Program-made: the position numbers and the translations under genes
The notes under the pieces: model-generated
Told to the model about the DNA's origin: nothing
The model's input: the letters and a program-made list of their open reading frames with translations, nothing else
Database searches by the model: none
From: Bettongia penicillata ogilbyi
Lineage: Eukaryota > Chordata > Mammalia > Diprotodontia > Potoroidae
DNA: 64,000 bases
Reading direction: 5' to 3'
NCBI GenBank assembly: GCA_023548195.1
Contig: JAJHZJ010000419.1
Span: 1,169,773-1,233,772 of the forward strand
Part shown: piece by piece, positions 1-9,982 of the stretch
How the letters are laid out: each line of letters starts with the position of its first letter
Numbering within the stretch: the first letter of the stretch is position 1

Positions 1-44
1 GCCCCCTTTCTCTCATTTGTTCACTCCCATATTCTCTCCGCATA

Positions 45-372
45 ATTCTACTGTTTCCAAGATCATTAATAACCTCCTAATCATCAAAGATAATCCTTTT
101 TTTCTCTTCTCTTCTCCCTTGACTTCTCTCTGAAGTGTGTGACCTCTTCTTACCTTATACCCTCTCATTTCTTGGTTTATATAGCAGGGTGTCCTCATAG
201 TTCCTTTACCCATCCTTTTTCACTCTCTCTTTTCCTTCACATTGCCATGAGTTGTTATACTGATTCCCTTTTCTTCTGTCTGACACACTCTCTTTTGATG
301 ATATCCACTTTCATGGCTTAATCATTATCTCTAGGCAGCTCATTCACAAATCTTCATCTCTGCTCCTTCATG
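45..372 (+). mobile_element. L2 LINE relic, reverse-transcriptase part of ORF2
   Basis: Reads like the sense strand of LINE-2 ORF2. A stretch near 55-95 corresponds to the VTNDLL(V/I)AK region, about 110-130 to the LDLS-AFDTV region, and 300-345 to the block just before and over the catalytic YADD. The codons expected to encode YADD are changed (TAGGCAGCTCATT near 330), so the enzyme is dead. It begins at or before the window edge region and stops where a SINE starts. Confidence 0.55.
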
Positions 373-377
373 CAAAT

Positions 378-527
378 GTCCATGGAATCATAGGAGATCT
401 TATAGATAAATAATCTAATCCAACTTCCTAATTCAAATTTAGTAAAAAGGCATAACTGGTATTGAAAACCTAGTCTTCTGATTTCAAGTCCAACATTCCT
501 TTCACCATAATACACTGCCTCACTGGT
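378..527 (-). mobile_element. T1 SINE
   Basis: The reverse complement shows a tRNA-like head, then a degraded CORE and a tail ending in ATGATTCC. The head matches the marsupial pattern of GCAGTG..ATTATGG..AAAG with 'TTGGACTTGAAATC'. It abuts the L2 relic on its left. Confidence 0.6.
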
Positions 528-796
528 CCTCCGCTTTGAAATTCACTTTCAGAGACCACCCCTGAGGCAGCAGGGGTGCTGAACCCTAAGTGGATGCAAA
601 GCATCTCTCAGCAAAAGCCAAAGAAAAAAATCTCCTAGTAGTCTGTCCAAATGGCTGATGCAAGATGGATCTTAAGGACAACTGAAAGGAAACACTAGGA
701 CAGATGAGCAAGAATGTAACCTGAAACCGAAGCTTTATTTCTAGGCATCTGCAGAGCAGACACATTTCATTGTATAATCGGGAGGGAGGGGGGGGG

Positions 797-901
797 GTAC
801 TGTGAGGCTCAAATGAGATGATGGATGGAAAAGCACTTTGCATACCTTAAAGTACTATATAAATGCCAGCTGTCATCATCATCATCATCATCATTATCAT
901 T
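797..901 (+). mobile_element. 3' tail of a T3 (MIR-like) SINE with (ATC)n
   Basis: Carries AAAGCACTTTGCATACCTT followed by AAGTACTATATAAATGCCAG and then an ATC run at 871-899. Only the tail is recognisable; the head is missing or lost upstream. Confidence 0.5.
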
Positions 902-997
902 CTATAGTTTCCAGGACTGAATCTGGTGATGGCTTCTTTCCCTGAACTTTCTACTGAACTCCTGCTGAGTTTAAACAAGGTTTATTGAGCTATAGAG

Positions 998-1178
998 AAG
1001 GGTGTTGATACATTCAAGGAAAGAATAAATATATGCGCAGAGACTTTTAAGATTAATCTGCATTGCTAACATTTTCTTATGTTGGAATAATCCAAAGAAA
1101 ATCAAATCCTGGCTTTTAGTGATTGCTGATTTCTGAGGTGTACATGCCCACCCAGAAAAATGAACAATTGGTTTAGAG
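998..1178 (+). mobile_element. hAT-like non-autonomous element, degraded copy
   Basis: Aligns by eye with the better copy at 35675-35917: AGGGTGTTGATACATTC, then TTTTAAGATTAATCTGCAT, then TGCTGATTTCTGAGGTGTA and ATGCCCACCCAGAAAAATG in the same order. Terminal inverted repeats are not intact here. Confidence 0.45.
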
Positions 1179-1234
1179 TGAGAAAGATATGGGGGCAGGG
1201 AGGGGAGAAGAAAGAGAGAGGGAGGGAGGGAAGA

Positions 1235-1273
1235 AAGGAAAAAGAAATGAAAAAGTAAATTAATTCATGAATG
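1235..1273 (+). repeat. Duplicated flank of a GA tract, copy 1
   Basis: AAAAAGAAATGAAAAAGTAA then ATTAATTCATGAATG. The same sequence, lacking four bases, occurs at 2401-2435. Both lie immediately right of a GA/GGGA purine tract. Confidence 0.7.
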
Positions 1274-1324
1274 AGGAAATAAAATTATCATGCCTGTGAT
1301 TTCAATGTGTTTTTATCAGTTCTA

Positions 1325-1490
1325 TTAGTGATGAGAGCTATGTTCAAATCTTGCCTCAGACACTTGTCAATTATGTGGCTTTGGGCAAGTTATTTGACTT
1401 TACTGGACCTTGGTTTCCTTATCCTAAAGTTGGATTCAATGGTATCTAATATCCCTTATAGCTCTCTCTATATTTCTCTATGATCCTAGC
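1325..1490 (+). mobile_element. T1 SINE, 5'-truncated
   Basis: Begins within the head (GTTCAAATCTTGCCTCAGAC at about 1344), then the CORE (TTGGGCAAGTTATTTGACTT) and a T1 tail (TTATAGCTCTCTCTATATTT). Target duplications were not found. Confidence 0.75.
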
Positions 1491-1624
1491 TGAAACTGAG
1501 TATTGGAAAAGGTAACCTGAGACAGTGTCTTCCAATATTCTATTTAATTCAATACCCCAAAGCTTTGTCTGAATAATATATACAGATAGAAAGCAAGAGA
1601 ACCCCAGAATAAGGGACCATAAGG

Positions 1625-1775
1625 TTATAGAATCATAGCTTTAGAACTGGAAAGGACAATGGAAACCATATAGTTTAAATCTCTCTTTTTTACAGATGAG
1701 GGAACTGAGCCTGAAGAGGATAAATGAATTACCCAACGTCACAAAGGTAGTATATTTTGTGATTGGGATTTTGAA
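1625..1775 (-). mobile_element. T1 SINE
   Basis: Tail at its left (GAATCATAGCTTTAGAACTG), CORE in the middle (TTTTTACAGATGAGGGAACT). The head is mostly gone at the right. Confidence 0.7.
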
Positions 1776-2103
1776 AGGCTCTGGTTAGAACCTGGTAGGA
1801 AGTTATAAGCCTGGAGAGCTCTCTGCTTAAGAATAAAAGTAATACTCAGTATGCCTTCAAGGCACAGGGGGCATTTCCTGGCAGTAGACAAGTCACTGAG
1901 GACACTGGCATATAATCAGTTCCTCACGCTTCCAGTAAAACTCTTCTATGGACCCTGTTCCTCCAGCTATAAATATTGGGAACTCTCCTACATGTCAGCT
2001 AAGGTAATCTGTAATGGCCAATTTTCTCTCTCCTGCAGAGACGCAGTTGTGCCTCCACGGAGACCCCTGACACTTTGCTGACAACTAAGTTTAGCACTGA
2101 TTT
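1776..2103. other. Unassigned stretch
   Basis: No repeat family recognised. A pyrimidine run ending CTCTCCTGCAG at about 2029-2039 resembles a splice acceptor by itself, but no exon-like frame with a donor follows it. Confidence 0.5.
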
Positions 2104-2125
2104 GAAAGAATGAAGGGAGAGAAAC

Positions 2126-2156
<31 letters not shown>

Positions 2157-2265
2157 CAGAGAGTCAGAGACATAGAGAGACAGAGAAACAGAGAGACAGA
2201 GAAACAGAGAGAGGTAGAGATAGAAATAGAGTGAGAAAGACAGAGAGAGCCAGAGAGATGAAAGA

Positions 2266-2343
<78 letters not shown>

Positions 2344-2417
2344 GGGAGGAGGGAGGGAAGAAAGAAGAGAGGAAAGGAAAGAAGATGAAAGGAGGGAAGG
2401 AAGGAAAAGGAAATGAA
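2104..2417 (+). repeat. Long polypurine tract with (GA)n cores
   Basis: About 310 bp that is nearly all purine on this strand. It holds (GA)n at 2129-2150 and an uninterrupted (GA)n of about 70 bp at 2270-2340, joined by imperfect ACAGAGA units and followed by GGGA/GGAA units. Reading frames here are microsatellite translations (RERE / SLSL). Confidence 0.95.
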
Positions 2418-2435
2418 AAAGTAAATTCATGAATG
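2401..2435 (+). repeat. Duplicated flank of a GA tract, copy 2
   Basis: AAGGAAAAGGAAATGAAAAA then GTAAATTCATGAATG. It matches copy 1 at 1235-1273 with one substitution and a four-base gap. Confidence 0.7.
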
Positions 2436-2489
2436 CATAAATAGATGAAATGTGGCCCATACTGTAATTTTGATGGTGTAGAGAAGTCT

Positions 2490-2660
2490 CAATAAATAAA
2501 CACCCTCTACCAATGCAGGTCAGTGCCTGCTCTGCACATCAAAAAGTTAAGTGATATATCCAGCATCACACAGCCAGTATGTATTTGAGGCAGGATTTTA
2601 ACTCAGGTATTCCCGACAATGCGGTTGGCTTTCGATCAGTAAGCCATAGCTGTCTAATTA
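2490..2660 (-). mobile_element. T4 SINE
   Basis: Tail at the left (CCCTCTACCAATGCAGGTCA at about 2503), then CORE (AGTTAAGTGATATATCCAGC) and head remains (TGAGGCAGGATTTTAACTCA). Confidence 0.6.
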
Positions 2661-2904
2661 GCCAAAAAGAAAAGAAAGGAAAGGAAATAAGAAAAAAAAT
2701 CAGCTCTATAATGACTTGCTCCATCCTCTGACTACCTCAACCAGGTATGGCATGATCTGTCCTAGGTTGGTATGCCCTTCTCCTTCCTCTAACAATGGTT
2801 TCCTGTGATAGAACAAGCCCATCCCTGATAAAGCTTCCCTAATTTCTCTAATTCCTCCCCCCTTACTACCTGATTGGCCCCAGCTTTCCTGAAGCAGCTC
2901 CCTG

Positions 2905-3000
2905 GTCCAAGGGCCCTCCCTCACTCAAACAAAGATAAGTGCAAGTCATGTCATCATTTCTCTGATGGCATGGTCTTCTTCAGCAACGAAGGACAACCAC
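2905..3000 (+). mobile_element. R SINE, 3' part
   Basis: CCCTCCCTCACTCAAAC, then AAGTCATGTCATCATTTCTC, then GAAGGACAACCACAAT. This is the end shared with the RTE-like LINE at 49580-50245. Confidence 0.6.
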
Positions 3001-3360
3001 AATCCTGGTCCAAAGGCCTAAAAGGGGCCTGGGGGGGTGCCTGGGGTCACACAAGTCATCATATCCTCCTTCGTACTGACCAGAAGCATCCAGATGAGGA
3101 CAAAGGAGGCCATGTCTAGAGTAGCTGAACGTTACTTACCTTTGTTGTATATCCTTGCTGTTTTGGAGAAAAGTAAACTTCGTTTTCAAAATGTTTAGTG
3201 ACTTTTGAATTCTTCATGTCACCTCAACATTGAACCTAAACTAGAAAAGTACTGATGTCAGAGCCACATCCACTGTGCCTCGGCAATGTCTTCCTGGTCT
3301 CCATGGGTCTCTACCTTCCTATCATGAGGCAGTGTCCTCTGATAATCTTTACACATACAC
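3001..3360. other. Unassigned stretch
   Basis: No gene or family recognised. It includes a short G run (GGGGCCTGGGGGGGTGCC near 3027) and ordinary AT-rich sequence. Confidence 0.5.
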
Positions 3361-3362
3361 AA

Positions 3363-3398
<36 letters not shown>
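3361..3398 (+). repeat. (CA)n microsatellite
   Basis: About 19 near-perfect CA units. Confidence 0.95.
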
Positions 3399-3400
<2 letters not shown>

Positions 3401-3925
3401 CCTGAAATTCTGAAGTCCAAGGTCTCTTCCCTAGATCACCCCTTCCACCAACTTTTGAGCTGAATTTGACTTAAAAATTCATTTCAGATGCATCCATGTA
3501 TCCTGCCCCAGGTGCCAGTGTTGCTGACTATGTCTCTGTTTCCTGAACACAATAGTTAAGAAAAGAACCCCTTAGGGCAACTGTCATATATATAAAGAGT
3601 AATGGTCAGAATGAAATCATGACTGTCTCTACCATATCTCAGTCTCACTCTCTGCTCCAGTCAGAAGTTCCTGATCCATGCTGAATCTAGCATGAAGCTA
3701 TTCAATTTGGGAAAAGACTAGAGCCAGGCGCTAGGCTTTACTGCTGGGACTCAGTACAATCTTTAAGAGGATCTAAGGGAGTCTTTAGCTTAAATTCAGT
3801 CTCAGCTCTAATCATTTAATTAGCTAGTTCTTGTCTTCTAATTTGGGGGATTTGGGGATCCAGAGGAAGAGGCAGTGTTTAAGTATCACGAGGGAAAGTG
3901 GCAAGACCCCTGAATAGCCTCTATT
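3399..3925. other. Unassigned stretch
   Basis: Unique-looking sequence without a frame or repeat I can name. Confidence 0.5.
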
Positions 3926-3927
3926 TG

Positions 3928-4183
3928 AGGCTGTTGGTGTTCAGTCGCGTCCAGTTAGTTCTTCATGACTCTCATTTGGGATTTTCTTGGCAAAGCCACT
4001 AGAGTGGTTTGCCTGTTCCTTCTCCAGTTAATTTTATAGATGAGGAAACAGAGGCAAATAAGCTAAGTGATCTGTCCGGGAATTTATAGCTAGTAAGTTT
4101 CTGAGGTCAGATTTGAAATCATGAAAATGAGTATTCCTGAATCCCAGATTGGCACTGTACCCATTGTGCCACCTAATAGGCTC
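3928..4183 (-). mobile_element. T2 SINE, near full length
   Basis: From the left: tail (TTCAGTCGCGTCCAGTTAG, TTTCTTGGCAAAGCCACTAG), CORE (GATGAGGAAACAGAGGCAAA), tRNA-like head (TTGTGCCACCTAATAGG). Confidence 0.8.
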
Positions 4184-4242
4184 TAGAGAGTCTTCAAATC
4201 CTTAACAGATCCCTAACAGATGCCTATATTCAAACCCTACAT

Positions 4243-4437
4243 AGGAAGGCAAAATAGTGTAGTGGAAATAACAATGACTATGGAGTCCTATAAAGACCTA
4301 CATCCAAATTCTGTCTCTGATATTTACTATTTATAGGAAGTTAAGAAAGTTAATCTCCCTGGGTCCTATCTGTAAAATGAGGAAATAGGACTAGATAGAC
4401 TCTGAGGTCCCTTCTCACTTGTCTAGAAACTGTTATC
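4243..4437 (+). mobile_element. T1 SINE, near full length
   Basis: Head (AATAGTGTAGTGGAAATAAC), CORE (TCTGTAAAATGAGGAAATAG), tail (GACTCTGAGGTCCCTTCTC). Confidence 0.75.
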
Positions 4438-4617
4438 TTCACCTTTCCTCCATCTCTACCTGATCAGTTGATTTTATCTTGATTCTCCTTCCATCTTGTA
4501 TTTACAATTCTCTGCGGGATATATTTCTACTGCAATGAGAAAAACAGTAATTCATATTTCTATGTCACTCTGAAGTTAGCGAACTGCTACTGTGAAAACT
4601 GAGGACAATCTTCATAA

Positions 4618-4785
4618 GTGATATATGTAGATTTCATTATGCCTATTTTTCAGATGAGGAAACTGAGGTTCAGAGGGTCAAAAGACTTATGCAGAATCCC
4701 ATGTCTAATAAATAACAGAACAGGATCTAAAACTCAGATCATCTGATTCCACAATTAGTTATCATTTATGCCGTGCCATGGTTCA
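4618..4785 (-). mobile_element. MIR-like SINE
   Basis: TTTTTCAGATGAGGAAACTG followed by AGGTTCAGAGGGTC and a decayed head near 4740-4780. Confidence 0.65.
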
Positions 4786-5091
4786 TTTCTAACTTGGCAT
4801 ATTTTATTACTAAAAAGCAAATATATAACATTTGCTTGGGATACATTTTAAAAAACTTTCTAAAGTAATCAACAGAATGGCAGTATTATAGTGAATTTAA
4901 GTGTGCAAACTCCCATGCCCAGGGTCTCCATATATGAAATGAAAGAGTTAAAGTCCTTTACATCTCTAAAATTCTAAAGTCTATGGGTCTATAACAAAAA
5001 GTTAATCTGCAATTTTTATGTATATTTTCATTCTTTGTCCTCAAAGATAATGTGTATTTTTTAACTAAATAATTAACTCTCTTAATGAACT
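4786..5091. other. Unassigned AT-rich stretch
   Basis: Nothing recognised. Confidence 0.5.
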
Positions 5092-5236
5092 CATCAAGTA
5101 AAAAAAGGATTTGTTGAGTGACAACGATGTGTGCAACACTGATAGGAAAGATGGGAGATTTAAAAAGAAGAAGAAAAAATTGCCCTTGCTTGCAAGGGGT
5201 TTAAAATCTAGCTGGACAATCAAAACTAACAAAGAA
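5092..5236 (-). mobile_element. L2 3' end
   Basis: The reverse complement carries the L2 3' UTR pattern (AGATTTTAAACCCCTTGCAA..GGGCAA..TTGCACACATCGTTGTCAC). A plus-strand L2 end follows 50 bp later, so the two face each other. Confidence 0.6.
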
Positions 5237-5287
5237 ATTTTGAACAAAAACTACTCAATAAAACAAAATTAAGTGCTAAAGTATTAG

Positions 5288-5405
5288 AGTAGATTATAAG
5301 TTTCTTGAGAGCAGGGGCTGTCTTTTGCCCCCTTTTTTGTGTACCCAACAGTCAGAGGAGCATCTGGCACACTGAAGTTACTTAATAAATGTTTACTAAT
5401 TGATA
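5288..5405 (+). mobile_element. L2 3' end
   Basis: TAAGTTTCTTGAGAGCAGGG, then GGCTGTCTTTTGCCCCC, then ACTTAATAAATGTTTACTAA: the standard L2 terminal block. Confidence 0.8.
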
Positions 5406-5451
5406 TGGTTTGTTAGTGCTAGAGAAGTTCAGAGGAGAATGAATGAATTTA

Positions 5452-5575
5452 TAAAAATTCATTTATTAAATGCTTTCTCTGTGTAAAGCACTGCTTTATG
5501 CACTGGGCATTTGTAAATAGAAAAGTACACTCAAAAGAGCTCACATTTATTATTGGAGAAGACAAAACATAGAGA
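5452..5575 (-). mobile_element. L2 3' end
   Basis: Starts ATTCATTTATTAAATGCTTT and contains AAAGCACTGCTTTATGCACT, the complement of the L2 terminus. Confidence 0.6.
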
Positions 5576-6539
5576 AGGTTTCAGCTTCAGACAGTCAGAA
5601 TGAACCTGTAGTTTTCAGGATGCCCCAGCAAAGCAGATACTAATGAATCTCTACTAATGTCATTTTCACTAATAAAATCATATCAATTTCTGATGCTGAA
5701 CCATTTGATGCTCAAGCAAAGGCCTCAATGGTAAGAATTTTCTTTCTGGGTCTTCAAGAGCCATGATTATAGCACCTGCATAATCAATGGTCTGAATGCA
5801 TCTCCATAGGGATTGCTTCCCAACATTGACGACTTAGAGGACTGGCCCAGAAGCAGAACCAGGGTTGGAGGATGCTGACAATTCCAGAGGTCTTGAATTT
5901 TCCTGTCTGTCAATAGCAATTGGTCAGCAGTTGGTGTTGATGGTGGTGAGCAAGGGAGAGAAGGATGGTTCCTTCTCTCTTGTGACTACAGTGGAGTCCT
6001 GGAATCTTCAGGCAAAGCTTCATTGCACCACCCAACCTACCTGGTAATTCAACCTTCTAAATTAACACTAGTTTCTTTTTGGCAAATAAATGTTCAGCGA
6101 TTAATTTTATACCTCTGCTATAAAACAAAATAGCTTCATTGCAAAGGATATAGGGGAAAATATTCCACTTAAATTGCAGGGAATATATTGGGGATCCCTC
6201 AGCTAAAATAAAAAATAAAAAACTAAAATAGCTTTAGCTCTATTTCTGCACTGTTTCTGTGATCCAATGATGTACTAAGGCAGAGAGTGTTGCAAGGAAT
6301 CTTCTACCACCTTCTCTATTCAATACTTATATGCTTGAAGATTAGAGATAGTCCAAGATAACTCTATAATAAAGGTAATACTTGTTACTGGCATCTTTCC
6401 CTTGCATAAATGTTCTCTATACATGGTTATTCATTTTAGGATATGAATAAATTAAAACGGAGATAGTGTTTTAGAAATTAGAACAAAGAATCAGTTGACC
6501 TAGCTATAAGTCAGCCATACTTTGACACATACTTAAGAA
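5576..6539. other. Unassigned stretch
   Basis: No repeat or gene recognised. The 60-codon frame at 5865-6047 has no recognisable domain. Confidence 0.5.
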
Positions 6540-6625
6540 ATATATATATGTATGTATTACATATTATATTATATATGTAGAAATACATATATAGATATTA
6601 TATTTATATATTTTCATATACCTTT
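6540..6625. repeat. AT-rich TA/TATG low-complexity tract
   Basis: Irregular ATATAT, GTATG and TTATAT units. Confidence 0.8.
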
Positions 6626-6631
6626 TTTATA

Positions 6632-6802
6632 GCTTTAGAGTTGAAAAGAACCTTAAAGGATATTGAATTTAGCCCATTCAAGTAAAATAAAAGGAGGTAG
6701 GGGGACTTGTTACAGGTTAATAGATAGAGATACTAGATTTCTAACGTGGGATTTGAACCAAGGTCTTTATAACTCCAAGTCCACCACCATATTTACTATG
6801 TT
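6632..6802 (-). mobile_element. T1 SINE
   Basis: Tail AGCTTTAGAGTTGAAAAGAA at left, head GGGATTTGAACCAAGGTCTT near 6750. Confidence 0.65.
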
Positions 6803-6964
6803 TCTCATATTCACAAGTGACAGAGCTAAGAGGCATAGCTAACATATAAAACTTTCTGGATTTAACAAGATGAAATGTGTTCGAAGTAAATGTAAAGTCT
6901 TGTACTTATAGACAAGAAATCAGCTCCAAATGAATTCTTTTCTTTAGCTTATAATTTACTTATA

Positions 6965-7050
6965 CCACTCAAACTACTAAAGAATTACTTAATAGAACTA
7001 GAAAAAATAACAATTCATCTGGAGAAATAAAAGGTCAAAAACATAAAAAA
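6965..7050 (+). mobile_element. L1 ORF2 fragment
   Basis: ATAGAACTAGAAAAAATAAC followed by AATTCATCTGGAGAAATAAAA resembles the L1 segment encoding ELEKI..KFIW. It sits inside the CR1/L3 relic. Confidence 0.6.
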
Positions 7051-7099
7051 AAAACAAAAAATGAGACAAAATTGTCATTTATATTAGACTGGCTCAGCC

Positions 7100-7285
7100 T
7101 ACCTATGAGCAATTAATATTTCTCCAACTATATAGATCTGTCTTTACTTGTGTGAAGATTATTTGCAATTGTGCTCATATAGTTCTTGAGAGGTGGACTC
7201 CTGGTATTTTATATTGTCTGCAGTTATTCTAAATGAAATTTCTCTGTCTCTTCCAGCTATATTTTGTTGCTAATATCTAGTAATG
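7100..7285 (-). mobile_element. L1 ORF2 fragment, opposite orientation
   Basis: On the plus strand it reads as the complement of L1: ATTGTGCTCATATAGTTCTT, TTTTATATTGTCTGCAGTTA, CTAAATGAAATTTCTCTGTC. An A-rich stretch (7286-7309) follows before the CR1/L3 sequence resumes. Confidence 0.6.
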
Positions 7286-7763
7286 CAAAAAAGAAAAGAA
7301 AAAAGAAAACAACTCCACAAAGAAGATATAGTGTGGCATGGATAGACAGCTTTCGTTTTGAATACAATCTAGGGGATTTAGTGGACTTTAAGTTCAAGAT
7401 GCATCAGTTGTACAGTGTAGCAGCCCAAAAAGTGAATACTATTTTGGTCTACAATAAGAGGAGTATAGCTTCCAGAGATAAAGAGGAGATATTCCTGCTG
7501 TACTCTACCCTTATCAGAGCTCACATAGACTATTACTTTCAGTTCTGAGCACCATAGTTTAAGGAGATTGATACGCAGGAGAATCCATCCATAGAGGAGG
7601 GCAACCAGAATAATGAAGGGTCTTGAATTGTTTACATATGAAAATTAGTTGAAGGAATGGGACATGTTTAGTTTGAAGAAAAGACTTGAAAGGACAGGAT
7701 GACTATCCGTAAGTATCGAAAGGCTTAGAAGAGATTAGATTTGTTTTATTTGAACAATTTTTA

Positions 7764-7865
7764 TTATATATATATATATTTTATATATACTTCATTCATT
7801 TGTTCATTCATTCATTTATATATGTATGTATATATGTAAGTATGTAGGTATGTATGTATTTATTT
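7764..7865. repeat. TA / TATG / TTCA microsatellite
   Basis: (TA)n near 7766, CATT units near 7790-7815, then TATG/TATT units. It is inside the CR1/L3 relic. Confidence 0.9.
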
Positions 7866-8065
7866 ATTAGAAAGACGAACCAGGGTCAATGGGTGGACAT
7901 TACAAGGCTGGTTTATTCTCAATGCCAGTAAAAGCTGCCTAACAATTAAAGTTGTCCAAACATGGAATAGACTTCCTCTAGAGGAGCTGGGCTCCCTCTT
8001 CTTCGAGGTCTTCAGGTGGTGGCCAGACAACAACTTGTCACATATTTTCTGTGGGAATCCCTTCA

Positions 8066-8340
8066 TGTATTTGGTTAGATTATTCTGAGAAAGGGTACAG
8101 AACGAAGAGTTTACATTGAATGAGGAAGAGAGAAAGTTGACTGGGACCATCTTCCAATGTGCATTGTATTTTGATTACAATTCATATTTTCTTTAATTCT
8201 TTGAGGCTTTATGCTCCCTGCATCAACACAGATCATTATCTATCTGACTTATTTGATGGTCTTTTAAGATTTGTTGTGGCTGGAAAATTCATCATTGCAA
8301 CCAACTTGATGATGAGTCCTTTTCAAAAGGTTTATATTTA
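8066..8340. other. Unassigned stretch
   Basis: Possibly decayed CR1/L3 3' UTR at first, otherwise unrecognised. Confidence 0.4.
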
Positions 8341-8403
8341 AGAGGAATTGAATTATATTTTAATTGAGATTTTTGTTGACTTCATTATAATCTCAATTCC
8401 TCT
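8341..8403. repeat. Small inverted repeat with two alternative stems
   Basis: AGAGGAATTGA (8341-8351) pairs with TCAATTCCTCT (8393-8403). Internally AATTGAGATT (8362-8371) pairs with AATCTCAATT (8389-8398). Confidence 0.8.
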
Positions 8404-9777
8404 AAAATGGGAAATTCTGAAAGGGACACTGGGTTTAAATACAGACAGTTCTCACTTTACATAAGTGAACTATTTTTGCAGAACTTTAATCAAAGCAATT
8501 TTTATAAAATGTGAATTTGCCTGTGGACTTTGGGAAGGAGAGGCAGGAGGGAGGAGGCTGGTACATGGTTCAGGGGCACATGGGGAACAAAGAGAGAGAA
8601 GCAAGAACAGGAGGAGGAACCCAAGGGGCCAGCCACATGATGGCCTAGCCAGAACTGAGAGGAAGAAGAGGGAGTGGGTACTTCACTGTTCTTCTTCACC
8701 CTACCCTTGCAAAAAGTTCCCAGCACATTTATGGCATATTTTCATTGTCTGCCTTTAAAACTCAAATTTTGTGTTGCAATTATGCCCCCAAAATCTTTAT
8801 GCAAGTCTTATGGGCTCTGAGGCAATGCTGAGACTTCACCTTAGTGTCCTCCTATAGCAATTACTAACACCCCAGAAACCTCTCCACTGATTCTCAGAGG
8901 GTGGCCAAGGTAGAGAGGTTTACAGTAGGATTGTATAGAGTACAATGACTTCATATCTCCATCTAACACAATAGAAGGTAATATTCAGGTTAAAAAGATG
9001 TTTTAGTTTTAAGAATTTTAAATATTTATGGTACCATAGATTTCATGTATTATGAAAAATGAATATTGTCTGAAATCAGTGTTCTGTTTTGCTTTTTAAT
9101 TGAGATGTTAGTACAAATCACAACATTCTAGGGAACTAGTAGCGAGAAAAAGTATTTTGTGTGTTACCAATTTTATTTTGTGTACTGCATTTTATGGGTT
9201 ATTTCATGGTTATTGTGTTAGGAAAATGCATATTATGAGTTAATATTTTGTTACAAAGAATTGTATGCAGAAAAGTATATTTCCAACAATCTCTAGCATA
9301 AGATTATACTTTTTGATGGTGGCAGGAACCCAATCTCTTATTTCCCATAGGTTTAATGTATCAACATTCATACTTTTAGCTTTCATGCCATTGTCTAGGA
9401 ATGGTACCTCCCCAAAAGTTGAGGATGGATTGTACCTCTTTCCTAATCCCCACTCTCACACTCAGGTGGCTAACTCATCAAACCTACATTTATATTGACA
9501 TTTACGGGTTTTCTAGAGGAGGGGTGTGCTATGCTGATACAGGGGATTACTGTCTCATAGAGTCATAGCAATAACCATGGTGGGGAAGTGGGGGGTGGAG
9601 TTACATATGTTCCTGATCCTCTACTAATAGGTTTCCCTTTTGCGCAAAATTAGAAACAATCACACTATTGACTTAAACATGAAACATTTACAATAAAGAG
9701 CAAAAATAATCATATTTACTGATCAGGAGGAAAAAAATAATGATAGCCTTCATTCAATAGAATGCAAAATCAGGAAT
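8404..9777. other. Unassigned repeat-poor stretch
   Basis: No gene seen. The part at 8540-8690 is purine-rich on the plus strand. CAGTTCTCACTTTACATAAG at about 8446 hints at a transposon end, but I could not extend it. Confidence 0.45.
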
Positions 9778-9982
9778 AATCATGAGGATAAAGAGCTCTA
9801 GAGATGGCTAGGACCTCAGATGCCATCTGGTCCAACCTCCTCACTTTACAAATGAAGAACCTAGGGCTGAGAGGTTGAGTAACTTGCCCAGTCATTTAGC
9901 CAACAAATATCTGAACTACATCTTGAACATATGCATCCCTCCTTACAAATCCAGGATCCTTTCCACTATGGAATGCTGCCTC
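9778..9982 (-). mobile_element. T1 SINE
   Basis: Tail ATGCCATCTGGTCCAACCTC, CORE CTTTACAAATGAAGAACC, head CTTTCCACTATGGAATGCTG. Confidence 0.75.

Larger units (their letters stand above)
6855..8065 (+). mobile_element. CR1/L3-clade LINE relic (C-terminal reverse-transcriptase region), interrupted
   Basis: Three collinear pieces of a CR1-type ORF2 C-terminus. Piece 1, about 6858-6935, reads FNKMKC..SKCKVLYL. Piece 2, about 7310-7760, includes VAAQKVNTIL, SIASRDKEEIFLLYSTLI and, out of frame, QRRATRIMKGLE. Piece 3, about 7866-8065, includes TIKVVQTWNRLPLEELGSLF. The spacing agrees with the family order. L1-derived pieces lie between 1 and 2, and an AT microsatellite between 2 and 3. Several frameshifts and stops show it is long dead. 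The clade call rests on protein-level resemblance remembered from CR1/L3 elements. Confidence 0.75.

Noticed and set aside
871..900. ATC/ATG triplet run considered as a coding or CRISPR-like repeat
   Set aside because: It is the ordinary microsatellite end of a MIR-like SINE tail. No spaced direct-repeat array of CRISPR type exists in the window.
2020..2090. CTCTCCTGCAG acceptor-like site before GAGACGCAG
   Set aside because: No downstream donor or conserved frame, and it is next to a GA tract.
7264..7548. 94-codon frame as a possible small gene
   Set aside because: Its second half is the CR1/L3 reverse-transcriptase block (VAAQKVNTIL..) and its first part is the A-rich run and L1 edge.
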